Positions 18,952 through 27,812 of a stretch of 64,000 bases of DNA are shown piece by piece. The stretch comes from Dyadobacter sp. NIV53 (GTDB lineage Bacteria > Bacteroidota > Bacteroidia > Cytophagales > Spirosomataceae). The notes beneath the pieces were generated by a model. The model was not told the DNA's origin. It was given only the letters and a program-made list of their open reading frames with translations, and did no database searches. The stretch spans positions 558,001 through 622,000 of the forward strand of contig NZ_CP081299.1 in assembly GCF_019711195.1 (NCBI RefSeq). Reading direction: 5' to 3'. Position 1 is the stretch's first letter. Each line of letters begins with the position of its first letter. The position numbers and the translations under genes were made by a program.

Positions 18952-19944
18952 AATTGATTTGATTTTTTTAATAATTAAAACATCGCAATTAATTATTCAG
19001 GAATTATGTGGGGTAAATAGTGGCCTGACTTTTACATTGTAAAAGTTTTATAAATGCACTTTTTATTAGTTGATATTACGCTGAGTTTCAATGGAACAAA
19101 ACAACAATAAACTCATATAAAAGCAGGAGCAATTGAAATCTTGCGCTACTTTATAAAAGAATCAAATTCTATATTTAAATATCTAATTTTAACGATCAAA
19201 TTGAATATTTACTAATCATAATAATTAAATTCTTCAAATACATTTTTACAAATAGTAAATATTAATTACTTTAAAAAGAGAAATATTTCTATTGTTTTGA
19301 AACGGTAATTACGGTAATAGAAATCCATTGGCAGATTACGATTCAGCCAAATAATTAATCTACATGAATAAGTATTATAGTATAAAGAATTGTACGAAAT
19401 CCTATAAAATAAAATACATTTAACTTATTACCAGATAGTTAGTAACAAATTTCACTTATATCCATATCAAAATCACATTGATGCAGTTATAAAATAATCT
19501 ATTCAACTGGCAGATATTAAATATGATTTGCTGTAAATTTTTACATTAACACTCAAAAGTAAACTTTGTAACACTTATTTATTTACAACAACGAAGAAGT
19601 ACTATTTTATAAATTTTTATCTATCATAGTTGGTTTTTAGTTTAAGTAATTATTGAAGATTTAAATTATATAAAAAATAAATCATTTCTATACAAATAAT
19701 AAAAATATAATGAAATTATTTGAATTTATAATGAAAATTAACTCTATGTTTCTATACAAGAAAATCAAATATTTAATTAAAACTAATTTTTATCTTGCTC
19801 ATTTTTAAAAATTGAAAATGGATCTAATCTGTATTTGAATATTGTTCGTTTTTATCCGGAACAAATTATCAGATATTAAATTGCTGGCATTTTGAATCTT
19901 GAAATTTGTAACTGACAGTGGTGCATTTGACCTCAGAAATACCA

Positions 19945-20004
19945 GTAGCCGCAAAGGCACAAAAACACTGAATTAGATTAGTGTTTTTGTGCCTTTGCGG
20001 CTAC
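19945..20004. repeat. Perfect 25-bp inverted repeat, 10-nt loop
   Basis: Arm 19945-19969 (GTAGCCGCAAAGGCACAAAA...) pairs without mismatch with arm 19980-20004. It is too long and lacks a T-tract for a simple terminator. The wording GCAAAGGCACAAA resembles dispersed extragenic palindromes seen in Bacteroidota. Confidence 0.85.
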
Positions 20005-20084
20005 TTGCGTTTTAGCAACATTGTCTATCTTATTTTTTCAAATTGTTATTTAGCAGTTAAATTCCCCTAAACTTTAAACTTAAA

Positions 20085-20129
20085 ATTGAATGTAAGCCGT
20101 ACGCTTAATTTGTACGGTTTACATTCAAT
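20085..20129. terminator. 18-bp hairpin downstream of DUF4242 gene
   Basis: 20085-20102 pairs with 20112-20129 with a single G-T wobble and a 9-nt loop. It lies 36 bp beyond the stop of the minus-strand DUF4242 gene. The T-tract on that strand is short, so it is a terminator or a 3'-end-protecting stem. Confidence 0.45.
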
Positions 20130-20164
20130 CATTCCACAACCTTTTCTTCGTTAATGATTTAGCA

Positions 20165-20437
20165 CTATTCCGAAGTCACAGGATCAATAATGGCTGACAC
20201 CTCACTTACGGAATTTGCCGGAAATCCACCTTGCCGGGCGTGTTCAAGAATCATCTCCTTGTCCGGCGCTATATAAACGCAATAGATTTTGTCACCGGTC
20301 ACATAACTTTGCTGCCACTGAATTTCTGGCCCCATGTTCCTCAATACATTACAGGAAGTTTGCGAAACACCTTTTAGCTCTTCCTGACTCAATTTTCCAG
20401 CTCCCGGAATTTCTCGTTCAATCACATACTTAGGCAT
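20165..20437 (-). CDS. DUF4242 small protein
   Basis: 90 residues from the ATG at 20437. MPKYVIEREIPGAGKLSQEE, then SYVTGDKIYCVYIAPD and ILEHARQGGFPAN, is typical of DUF4242, a ferredoxin-like-fold family. Family function is not settled (a nickel-related role has been suggested in annotations). A longer frame from 20491 was rejected because it adds a residue stretch absent from the family. It stands alone, followed by a hairpin. Confidence 0.82.
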   Translation of the reverse strand: MPKYVIEREIPGAGKLSQEELKGVSQTSCNVLRNMGPEIQWQQSYVTGDKIYCVYIAPDKEMILEHARQGGFPANSVSEVSAIIDPVTSE

Positions 20438-20555
20438 AATCGTACACTTTAAGTGAAAAAATATGATCATTTCTATATCAAATTTAATCACCCGAAAAAC
20501 TTAAACATACTACCATTTATTATTCGGTTTTGAAATGGCAATTTTAATTCAGGAA

Positions 20556-21011
20556 TCAATCTGAAATCAAATTGATACTACATTCCATTCTATATAAATC
20601 AAAACCAGCAGCCCAGTAATCTTTTACAATTTCTTTAATTTCAAAACCAAATTTTTCATAGAATTTATACGCCAGCTGAGAGGTGCGGACAGTAATTACT
20701 TGCATTTTCCCCAATTCTTTTATCCGGTCAATCCTGTATTTTATCAATGCGCTGCCAACACCTTTCCCCTGGTATTCAGGATGGACAATATCCCATGACA
20801 ATCCGATTTTTTTTGGATCGTTTGACATATTAAAACCGCCGCAACCAACGATAACTCCATCTGTTTCAGCAACGAAGTAATACTCAATATGATTGTCAAA
20901 ATAATAGATCAGGTCCTTTTCCTCATCTGGCGAAAAATATTCGGGCGTGTTCAGCCTCAACAACGCTATTATTTTCTCCCGGTCAGCATCCTGGTATTTT
21001 CTGATATTCAT
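20556..21011 (-). CDS. GNAT-family N-acetyltransferase
   Basis: 151 residues from the ATG at 21011 (the frame is open up to a TTG at 21035). MNIRKYQDADREKIIALLR is the usual GNAT start; the acetyl-CoA pyrophosphate-binding signature is QGKGVGSAL, and the C-terminal beta-bulge region is LAYKFYEKFGFEIKE. The acceptor substrate cannot be predicted. It starts about 30 bp after the peptide deformylase stop, so it is probably last in a run of minus-strand genes beginning with the methyltransferase. Confidence 0.85.
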   Translation of the reverse strand: MNIRKYQDADREKIIALLRLNTPEYFSPDEEKDLIYYFDNHIEYYFVAETDGVIVGCGGFNMSNDPKKIGLSWDIVHPEYQGKGVGSALIKYRIDRIKELGKMQVITVRTSQLAYKFYEKFGFEIKEIVKDYWAAGFDLYRMECSINLISD

Positions 21012-21041
21012 TTTAGAAATTATATTTAATTCCAAAACATT

Positions 21042-21527
21042 TTACGGCCGCCATTTAAAAGATCTATCGTCAATCGCTCTCATTGTACATAAAATCCCGT
21101 CTAAATGATCGTACTCATGCTGTAACAATTCTGACAAATCATCGCTCATTTTCCATTCCTGTGGCTTCCAGTCTTCGTCCAGATATTTTATAGTCAGGCT
21201 TTTATGGCGTTTTACTTTTACTAGCAGGTTTGGAAAACTCATACAATCGTCCCAAATCTCAAACATTTCATTGCTCAAACTCGTCAATTCTGGATTAATG
21301 AATACAATTGGCTTTTCTATATTCATGTAAATGACCCGTTTCATAATCCCCAATTGCGGTGCTGCAATCGCCCTGCCAAAGTTATATTTTGCCCTGATCT
21401 CTTTCATGACCTGGTCCAGGTCAGCAACCCAATCTTTCACCAATGGCAGTTCCGATTGCAGGACAGGTTCACAAACTTCATAAAGAAGCGGATTTCCCAA
21501 TTGTAATAAATCACTTAATCCTTTCAT
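21042..21527 (-). CDS. def: Peptide deformylase
   Basis: 161 residues. The three deformylase motifs are visible: GRAIAAPQLG (residues 51-60, motif I), WDDCMSFP with metal-ligand C95 (motif II, family form EGCLS), and QHEYDHLDG with H137, E138 and H141 (motif III). The enzyme removes the formyl group from nascent N-termini. Motif II departs from the classic EGCLS, and the gene lies among GNATs rather than with fmt, so it may be a secondary deformylase-like paralogue rather than the housekeeping enzyme. Confidence 0.85.
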   Translation of the reverse strand: MKGLSDLLQLGNPLLYEVCEPVLQSELPLVKDWVADLDQVMKEIRAKYNFGRAIAAPQLGIMKRVIYMNIEKPIVFINPELTSLSNEMFEIWDDCMSFPNLLVKVKRHKSLTIKYLDEDWKPQEWKMSDDLSELLQHEYDHLDGILCTMRAIDDRSFKWRP

Positions 21528-21582
21528 ACGTTTTTCTTTACTCTTGAAATTTTCACTATTAAAAAGTCAAAAAAAGGGTTTA

Positions 21583-22035
21583 TCATTTCAGTTCCTTTTC
21601 AAAACAAACACTGTTTTCGATCCCTATGTATTGCCCGTAATTAGAAACTATCCGGTAACCGTTCTTTAGATAGAGTGCAATGGCATCCGGCTGTCTTTTC
21701 CCGGTTTCCAGTACGCAGTTCTGGTAAGATAATTCTGCTGCCCAACTTTCCAGTCCACTCAAAATCAGGGTTGCAATTCCTTTTCCACGGCTTTCCGGTA
21801 AAGTATACATGCGTTTAACTTCCATGGCAATTAAGTCAAATTCCTTCATCGCCCCACAACCGATTGGTTTGTCATTGTCATAAACAACGACCGCGTGTTT
21901 AATCTTGTCGATCTTATTAAACTGTGCATAAAATGCATGCTCGGTACCGTCTGTCCGTGCCAGATCGGCATCCAGCAATTTAACAAGACTGATAAAATCA
22001 GGATCATCTGAATCAGTTCTTACTAACTTAATCAT
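21583..22035 (-). CDS. GNAT-family N-acetyltransferase
   Basis: 150 residues from the ATG at 22035. The coenzyme A motif is SRGKGIATLIL; upstream is IGCGAMKEFD and downstream YQNCVLETGKRQPDAIALYLKNGY, the strand-helix pattern of GNATs that often acetylate small amines or antibiotics. A TTG start at 22062 would overlap the methyltransferase stop but adds residues outside the domain. It lies 23 bp downstream of the methyltransferase. Substrate unknown. Confidence 0.84.
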   Translation of the reverse strand: MIKLVRTDSDDPDFISLVKLLDADLARTDGTEHAFYAQFNKIDKIKHAVVVYDNDKPIGCGAMKEFDLIAMEVKRMYTLPESRGKGIATLILSGLESWAAELSYQNCVLETGKRQPDAIALYLKNGYRIVSNYGQYIGIENSVCFEKELK

Positions 22036-22058
22036 TGTTTTAATAATATGGTGTTTAA

Positions 22059-22823
22059 TCAAAAAGTCGCTTCCAGAATGATTCTCTTAAAGGAATAAAA
22101 CACAGGAGAACCAGGAAATTTATTCTTCAAAAGTATCCTGTATTGATCGCTGAAATTTTGTTTATAATCTCCTTCGAGTTTTTCCAGGTACGGAATTAAG
22201 GCAGTTCCGGAAACCCAGTCAAATAAGGCATTTGAGTCCTCTAAAATCAGCGGATAAATTTTTTCATAAACGGTCATTGACTTGCTTCCGTTTTCAAAAA
22301 ATATCTGTGCATACGAATCAATATCCAAAACCGGTGATGTTCTTTTCCAGTCTTTCAATATAACTTTAAATGGCTCTTCGTCAGCCATTTCATTCAATAT
22401 TTTGTTGGAGATATTCTGTTGCTGATCAGGAATCTGAATTAATAGCTGTCCGTTTTTCCTGATCTTTGAAATGATTTCGGGCAAAAGCACTTCATGATTC
22501 CCGACCCACTGAATAGCTGCATTGGAAAATACCAGGTCCCATTTTTTATCAGATTTCAATTGCTCTTCAATGGATCTGCATTCAAATTTAACCTGTTCAT
22601 TCTCAAAAGCTTTTGAATCATTGAGCATTTCCTGGGAAGAATCAATTCCTAAAACATTTGAACCCGGCAATGTATCAGCAAGTTTTCTTGTCAGCTCACC
22701 GGTTCCACATCCGAGATCAATAACTTCCATGCCAGGCTTAACATGTACCAATGCCAGTAAATCATAAAACGGCGCAAATCTTTCCGACTTAAATTTATTA
22801 TAAACTTCCGGGTTCCAGGCCAT
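22059..22823 (-). CDS. SAM-dependent methyltransferase, trans-aconitate methyltransferase-like
   Basis: 254 residues. MAWNPEVYNKFKSERFAPF is the characteristic start of Tam-like enzymes. Motif I, VIDLGCGTGELTRKLA, binds S-adenosylmethionine, followed by GIDSSQEML and the motif WDLVFSNAAIQWV. It is a cytosolic small-molecule methyltransferase; trans-aconitate is the best guess by family, but related enzymes have other substrates. First gene of a probable four-gene transcription unit with GNAT, deformylase and GNAT. Confidence 0.83.
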   Translation of the reverse strand: MAWNPEVYNKFKSERFAPFYDLLALVHVKPGMEVIDLGCGTGELTRKLADTLPGSNVLGIDSSQEMLNDSKAFENEQVKFECRSIEEQLKSDKKWDLVFSNAAIQWVGNHEVLLPEIISKIRKNGQLLIQIPDQQQNISNKILNEMADEEPFKVILKDWKRTSPVLDIDSYAQIFFENGSKSMTVYEKIYPLILEDSNALFDWVSGTALIPYLEKLEGDYKQNFSDQYRILLKNKFPGSPVFYSFKRIILEATF

Positions 22824-23028
22824 AATTTAATATGATTCTCTGTGATGCATCAATGAATTTGTATCCGCGAAGATACTGTTTCTCCATTTACCAGTTATCC
22901 GTAAAGAAGCAATGAATTAGTAAAAAGTTTGAGATAATAAAGTAAAAGCGCCCACTAAGGAACGCCTGAAAAGTAACCTGAATCTTGAATTTGGGTTTAT
23001 TTTGAAAGTTTTTTATGAGTTTGAAGTT

Positions 23029-23784
23029 TCAGCTTTGTGTTTCCATAGCCGTTTTACCCGATGCATATTCCTCAACAGTATTGCTCTCCATTTCTTTCCT
23101 CCTGAAAAATATTATTCCGATTATAATCAGCCAAATCAGCCAGAGCGTACTTCCGACAAAACCTGCCAAATCCCAAACCGGAAATTCCGGTATAACGGTA
23201 GCAAATAATTCTGCCTGAGCAAGCAGGTAAATGAACGAACTAATATAGCCAAGCCAGTTGACCCACTTTGGCATCAGTTTCAGTTTTGCAAAAGATAACG
23301 AGAGCATCAGTGTCCAGGTTATCGTAAAAAGCTGGCCCAAATATTCCCCCAGAATTACACCTGCAAACTGATGTATTATTTTGAATCCAACTATTGCAGC
23401 AGCTTTGGTTGCTTCATCGGTAGCATGTACAAACGTATCTGCCAGTACGGGCACCACGAAAGTCCAGCGGAACAGGCCAATCATCTGCACGATTAAACCA
23501 GTAACACCAATATTAGTAGCCACACGAATCAGTGAACCTTTGTTTTCTAATTTTTGCCCGATCAGAATGTAAGCCGGCAGTAGTGGAATGCCTGCAATGG
23601 CGAACGAAAACCAAGTCAGGATCAAAGTATTGCCGCCTTCATAAAATTTTGACAGAATAATCGCTGTGTCTTGTCTCAGAATATCCGGGTACTCAAAAAT
23701 GATCGTCAAAATCGTGTATGGAATTAATACGCCGGCTGACCCAATTATCAATAAGCCTCCGATTGTTTTGTTATACGTTTTCAT
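23029..23784 (-). CDS. DUF4386 membrane protein
   Basis: 251 residues with about six to seven hydrophobic segments, starting KTIGGLLIIGSAGVLIPY. The layout and phrases such as LPAYILIGQKLENK and LPKW-type loops agree with DUF4386, a family of inner-membrane proteins of unknown role common in Bacteroidota and Firmicutes. It starts 8 bp after the stop of the preceding barrel-like gene, so the two are co-transcribed. Confidence 0.8.
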   Translation of the reverse strand: MKTYNKTIGGLLIIGSAGVLIPYTILTIIFEYPDILRQDTAIILSKFYEGGNTLILTWFSFAIAGIPLLPAYILIGQKLENKGSLIRVATNIGVTGLIVQMIGLFRWTFVVPVLADTFVHATDEATKAAAIVGFKIIHQFAGVILGEYLGQLFTITWTLMLSLSFAKLKLMPKWVNWLGYISSFIYLLAQAELFATVIPEFPVWDLAGFVGSTLWLIWLIIIGIIFFRRKEMESNTVEEYASGKTAMETQS

Positions 23785-23792
23785 GAATGGTT

Positions 23793-24251
23793 TTATTTAA
23801 AGAAAAATGAATAACTGATACCTGGTGTCGGATTGATTTTCAGGCTTTCACCTTTGGCTGCGACCGCAATGGCACCGATCCTGAGATTGAGCCCTTTCCA
23901 AACAATCCAGCGAAAACCCGCTTCTGCACCAATAGCATTTTTGTCTTCATATTCCCTGTTTTGGCCGCGCAGATAAGAAACTCCGGAATAAAAGGAAGAT
24001 GGATTTTCTTTTTTCCCGACTGGAAGAAACCAAAATGTTACACCTGTTTTTATAAAACTTGTGTTCTCTCCTGATTTAAATGCAGTCGGGTAATAACCCG
24101 CATGAACTGAAAGCTGGTGATAGCGATATTCGGCTCCGATGGATGGATTACGAAATCCGTTGATACTGATTTCCTTATTGGAAAATCGGCTTTGCGCATA
24201 AATGTTGCCAAACAGGAAAATAAATAGAATGGAAGTAATGAGCTTTTGCAT
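23793..24251 (-). CDS. Small secreted beta-barrel-like protein
   Basis: 152 residues with a signal peptide (MQKLITSILFIFLFGNIYAQ). The rest alternates short polar and aromatic strands with Gly-rich turns (GAEYRYHQLSVHAGYYP, SSFYSGVSYLRGQ, GAEAGFRWIVWKGLNLRIG) and ends with Phe (SYSFFFK), a pattern typical of small outer-membrane barrels. I do not recognise a named family. It sits between a Crp/Fnr regulator and a DUF4386 gene, probably in one operon. Confidence 0.7.
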   Translation of the reverse strand: MQKLITSILFIFLFGNIYAQSRFSNKEISINGFRNPSIGAEYRYHQLSVHAGYYPTAFKSGENTSFIKTGVTFWFLPVGKKENPSSFYSGVSYLRGQNREYEDKNAIGAEAGFRWIVWKGLNLRIGAIAVAAKGESLKINPTPGISYSFFFK

Positions 24252-24331
24252 ATCCTTTTTTGTTTAAGTGATGATGCAAAGTTCATAAGTACAGCATTTT
24301 AGCTACCGGACAAATGTCTAAAAAGTAAAAT

Positions 24332-24895
24332 TCAGCGAATATTATTCCGGATCCGGCTGAGGTGGCGCGGAGTGATCCCCAGAATGGAAGCCAAATGCTG
24401 TAAAGGGATTTGCTGTAAATGATGCGGCTCTTTGGTTAGCATTTTTTCATAACGTTGTTCAGCAGTCAGTACGATCAAATCGTGACGACTGGCGTCGATG
24501 CCGCAAATCGTAGCTTCTAAAAGCCCGATATAAAAATCTTTAAAAGCCGGAATTTCAGTAACCAGTTTTTTAAGATTTGTTTTACTGATCAGTGAAACGC
24601 TTCCTTCCGTTAATGCCCTCACATTTTCAAGCGCAGGCGCTCCGCTGATAAAACTTAATACAGAGGCAAGAAAAGTATTTTCAATAGATACGTAGGTCGT
24701 TCTTTCTTCACCATCTTTCAAAACATAATATTGGAATAAACCACTTTCCACAAAACCAATATGTTTGCTTACCTTACCTTCCTCGACTACATATTCATTT
24801 TTCCTAAAAGATCTCAGCTCAAACGATTCCAGGATATGTTCCAGGTTTTCATCCCTGAAACCTATTTTTTCAAAATATTTTTTTAGCTTTTCCAT
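24332..24895 (-). CDS. Crp/Fnr-family transcriptional regulator
   Basis: 187 residues. An N-terminal cyclic-nucleotide-binding-like domain (RKNEYVVEEGKVSKHIGFVE, then DGEERTTYV) is followed by the C-terminal helix-turn-helix region LTAEQRYEKMLTKEP and LQHLASILGITPRHLSRIR. Bacteroidota have many such regulators next to the genes they control. Neighbours are a SnoaL-like lipoprotein 44 bp upstream and the barrel/DUF4386 pair downstream. Ligand unknown; the conserved cAMP-binding arginine pattern is not obvious. Confidence 0.87.
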   Translation of the reverse strand: MEKLKKYFEKIGFRDENLEHILESFELRSFRKNEYVVEEGKVSKHIGFVESGLFQYYVLKDGEERTTYVSIENTFLASVLSFISGAPALENVRALTEGSVSLISKTNLKKLVTEIPAFKDFYIGLLEATICGIDASRHDLIVLTAEQRYEKMLTKEPHHLQQIPLQHLASILGITPRHLSRIRNNIR

Positions 24896-24939
24896 GGAGT
24901 TCTGTAAGGCGGTCTATGAATGCTAACTGTACACAATCG

Positions 24940-25413
24940 TTATTCAGTCGTAGGCTGTATCATCTCCCGGATTGATGCCCAGCCGGTCGGACTTGGTTTG
25001 TAACGGGCGTAAATCACCATAGCTCTTCCCTTAAATATAAATGGTTTACCGCCATCCTTTGGTGTGCCTTCAATCGTGAAAAGTGCCTGCTCGATCGCCG
25101 TATCACCCTGAATCAATAAACTCTCAACCTGATTTTCTTTAAAATTAAGAGTAAAATTTTCCAGTGTTCCCTTCAAATCCTTTTCAACTGCATCGCGTCC
25201 ATTTAAATAATTTTTGTAGGCAAGGGCTTTAATCACGTTGGGATGATGATAGGAAATAATGGCCGGAACGTCACTCTTTGCAAAAGCAGCACGAATGGCG
25301 ACACTAGTTTGTTCAAGCGCTTTTCTGTCAGGATCATTCCCTTTGGGATTATGACTTGCCGAGCAACCAACGAATAACAATAAAATAATTCCGGCATGCA
25401 TTATACTTTTCAT
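24940..25413 (-). CDS. SnoaL/DUF4440-like lipoprotein
   Basis: 157 residues with lipobox LLFVGC. The mature part has the NTF2-like layout: helix ALEQTSVAIRAAFAKSDVPAI, strand-turn YHHPNVIKALAYKN, and a beta-sheet core (FKENQVESLLIQGDTAIEQA, AMVIYARYKPSPTGW). Members of this family are ketosteroid isomerase-like or association domains; no catalytic assignment is justified here. It immediately precedes the crp/fnr gene and probably shares its transcript. Confidence 0.75.
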   Translation of the reverse strand: MKSIMHAGIILLLFVGCSASHNPKGNDPDRKALEQTSVAIRAAFAKSDVPAIISYHHPNVIKALAYKNYLNGRDAVEKDLKGTLENFTLNFKENQVESLLIQGDTAIEQALFTIEGTPKDGGKPFIFKGRAMVIYARYKPSPTGWASIREMIQPTTE

Positions 25414-25435
25414 GTATCTATCGTTGAGTTGTTGT

Positions 25436-25732
25436 TTAGTATTTACTTTCTGTAATTAACAGTCGTTTAAAAAGATTTGGGTACATGGCAACAAGCCCCA
25501 ATTCGTCGGTTTCAATACACCCTTTGAAAGTTTTATCTGGTTTCCCGTTTGAAGCCCAACTACCCTTTCCATCACCCTGGAAACTTATACTTATTATTTC
25601 ATTGCCAAGCTGGGATTGTATTTCAAAATAAGTAGTTCCCCTAAATTGGTTAGTTCTGATCTGGTAATCGACCTTATAACTGAATCCTGTTCTTTACCAA
25701 TAATAGTTGAGTTTAATATGTTCCAGAGTAAC
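25436..25732 (-). pseudogene. Remnant of a putative glycolipid-binding protein gene
   Basis: Hand translation of this gap gives a frame with one internal stop (TAA at 25696-25694): HIKLNYYW, stop, then RTGFSYKVDYQI, FEIQSQLGNEIISISFQGDG, KGSWASNGKPDKTFKGCIE and YPNLFKRLLIT. This resembles the putative glycolipid-binding family (PF06475), whose core reads G.W..DG....L.GCIDVD...TN.LPI.RL. The first ~50 residues are missing and the TPFTNTLP region is altered, so it is a decayed copy. No start codon is usable. Confidence 0.5.
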
Positions 25733-25850
25733 ATTTCATGGGTAGAAATAAACAATTATAAATCGATCCGGCACGTTCCTTCGTAACATTAGGTGCTTGT
25801 CTAACTACTTAAAACCACCAGTTTCATTTGGACAAGAACCTTGATTTTTG

Positions 25851-27593
25851 TTACAATCTAAAAACCCTGGCCTCATAACCACGCAATTTCCCAGCTTCTC
25901 CGCTACCTTCATAATTGCTTAAAATTAACTCTGCTTTCGCTAAATCTAAGCCCGTATTTACATTTACTACTTTACCCGTAAAATTCAATAAAACCAAAAA
26001 CTTTACGCCATTCAATTCTCTCGTGTAAGCATATACGTCCGGATTGTTTTTGTCTAATAATGTGTACTTCCCATACACCAGCACCGGATTTTCTTTACGG
26101 AATTTTACTATTTTCCGGAAGTAATTTAATGTACTGTTAGGGTCTTTTTCCTGTGCAGCCTGGTTGATCGTTTTATAATTCGGGTTAACTTTCAGCCAGG
26201 GTTTACCTGTTGAAAAACCCGCATTTTTAGTGCTGTCCCATTGGAATGGTGTCCTTCCATTATCCCGGCTTTCGAATTGCGTACGCTGCATAAATTTTTG
26301 AATATCACCACCAATGGATTTTTGGTATTTGTATTCATTCAGCGCCGGCATATCCCGGTAATCTTCTATTTTGGTAAAACCTGCGTTGGTCATGCCCAGT
26401 TCATCTCCATTGTAGTAGTACGGTGTTCCGCGCATGGTCATGATGAAAGTCGTCAGCATTTTGGACGATAATTCCCTGAATTCGGGACTGTCATTACCAA
26501 ACCGGCTTACCATTCTGGCCTGGTCATGATTGGAAAGGAAAACGGACAACCAGCCCTTTTCAGCAAAAGCACTGTCCCAGCGTGAGAAAACTTCTTTGAA
26601 ATGAAGCAAGCTATATCCTCCGTATTTAGCAATATCCACACCTTCAAAAGCATATGCCATATTGAGTTCCTTCCGTTCTGCATCTACCAGGTTATGAGCG
26701 TCTTCAAATGAGTTACCCGCACCTTCTGCCACCGTCATTACGGGATATTTACTGAACACTTCGGCATTCATTTCTTTGAGATAATCATGTAAATGCGGGC
26801 CCATTGCATAGTATTTTGTCAGTTGTTTTTCGTAGCCAACCGGAAAAACGGGAAATGTAGTATCCTTTGCCGAAAACTGAAAGGCATCGAGCCGGAAACC
26901 ATCTATTCCTTTCGCTGCCCAGAATTTCATCATGTCATATACTTCTTTTCTCAAAGCCGGATTTTCCCAGTTCAGGTCGGGTTGTTTTCTTGAAAAGTAA
27001 TGTAGATAGTACGCATTGGTCAGCGAATCATATTTCCAGGCGTCATGGTTTATATCAAACATACTGTAACGCGGAGTGGGTTTGCCTTTTTCTGCGTTCC
27101 ACCAATGATAATAATTCCGGTAAGGACTGGTGCGTGACGATCGGCTTTGTTTAAACCATTCGTGCTCATCACTGCTGTGGTTCAAAACCATGTCCATCAC
27201 CAGTTTTAACTTGCGCTTGTGCATTTCGCGGAGCAGATCATCAAAATCCTGCATTGTTCCAAAGTCTTTCATGATGTTACGGTAATCGCTGATATCGTAT
27301 CCGTTATCATCATTTGGCGAACTGTAAATGGGATTAAGCCAAATCACATCCACACCCAGGCTTTTTACATAATCCAGTTTTGAAATAATTCCTTTTAAAT
27401 CACCGATTCCATCACCATCACTATCTTTAAAACTGCGCGGATATAACTGATAAACAACTGCTTCTTTCCACCATTGTTTGTCTGGGATGGCCTCAGCCTC
27501 CTTTTTATCAGGAGATTGGCATGAAAAAAACAACAGACAGGTGACGAATATTTGTGCAGAAAATTGAATGGTTAGTTTGATGAAATGAGTCAT
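25851..27593 (-). CDS. GH13 alpha-glucosidase/alpha-amylase family lipoprotein
   Basis: 580 residues, lipobox LFFSC. The TIM-barrel starts WWKEAVVYQLYPRSF, with a calcium-type loop DSDGDGIGD. Conserved GH13 regions are DMVLNHS, GFRLDAF (nucleophile D236), TVAEGAG (acid/base E290) and FLSNHDQAR (D357). It matches the oligo-1,6-glucosidase/alpha-glucosidase type, cutting short alpha-glucans at the cell surface or in the periplasm. No SusC/SusD pair is nearby, so it is not part of a visible polysaccharide utilisation locus. Confidence 0.9.
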   Translation of the reverse strand: MTHFIKLTIQFSAQIFVTCLLFFSCQSPDKKEAEAIPDKQWWKEAVVYQLYPRSFKDSDGDGIGDLKGIISKLDYVKSLGVDVIWLNPIYSSPNDDNGYDISDYRNIMKDFGTMQDFDDLLREMHKRKLKLVMDMVLNHSSDEHEWFKQSRSSRTSPYRNYYHWWNAEKGKPTPRYSMFDINHDAWKYDSLTNAYYLHYFSRKQPDLNWENPALRKEVYDMMKFWAAKGIDGFRLDAFQFSAKDTTFPVFPVGYEKQLTKYYAMGPHLHDYLKEMNAEVFSKYPVMTVAEGAGNSFEDAHNLVDAERKELNMAYAFEGVDIAKYGGYSLLHFKEVFSRWDSAFAEKGWLSVFLSNHDQARMVSRFGNDSPEFRELSSKMLTTFIMTMRGTPYYYNGDELGMTNAGFTKIEDYRDMPALNEYKYQKSIGGDIQKFMQRTQFESRDNGRTPFQWDSTKNAGFSTGKPWLKVNPNYKTINQAAQEKDPNSTLNYFRKIVKFRKENPVLVYGKYTLLDKNNPDVYAYTRELNGVKFLVLLNFTGKVVNVNTGLDLAKAELILSNYEGSGEAGKLRGYEARVFRL

Positions 27594-27812
27594 AAATGAA
27601 GTTAGATTATCTGTTCTGATATACGATTAATAAGTTTAAAACATTGTTTTCTACCCATTGTAAAAATGCAGATTGCTATCAATATAAACATAAGTATGAA
27701 TGGTAGTTTGCCACCAGGACACAAAGAAACCAGGGCCATTGTTTCAAAAAAACAACTTTTGAGTTTTCTTTATTTTGTGGTAAAGTCAGGCATAATTTAA
27801 CTAAAAGCCTTT

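Larger units (their letters stand above)
18952..20164. other. 1.2-kb AT-rich non-coding region
   Basis: No supportable ORF is present on either strand. The first part (to ~19,880) is very AT-rich with many stop codons in all frames; a small palindrome lies at 19029-19045. The last 250 bp hold two large hairpins, listed separately. The region upstream of the giant secreted protein gene probably carries its promoter. Confidence 0.5.

Noticed and set aside
20085..20129. Hairpin as a riboswitch
   Set aside because: It is a simple stem downstream of a gene with no aptamer-like branching; more likely a transcript 3' end.
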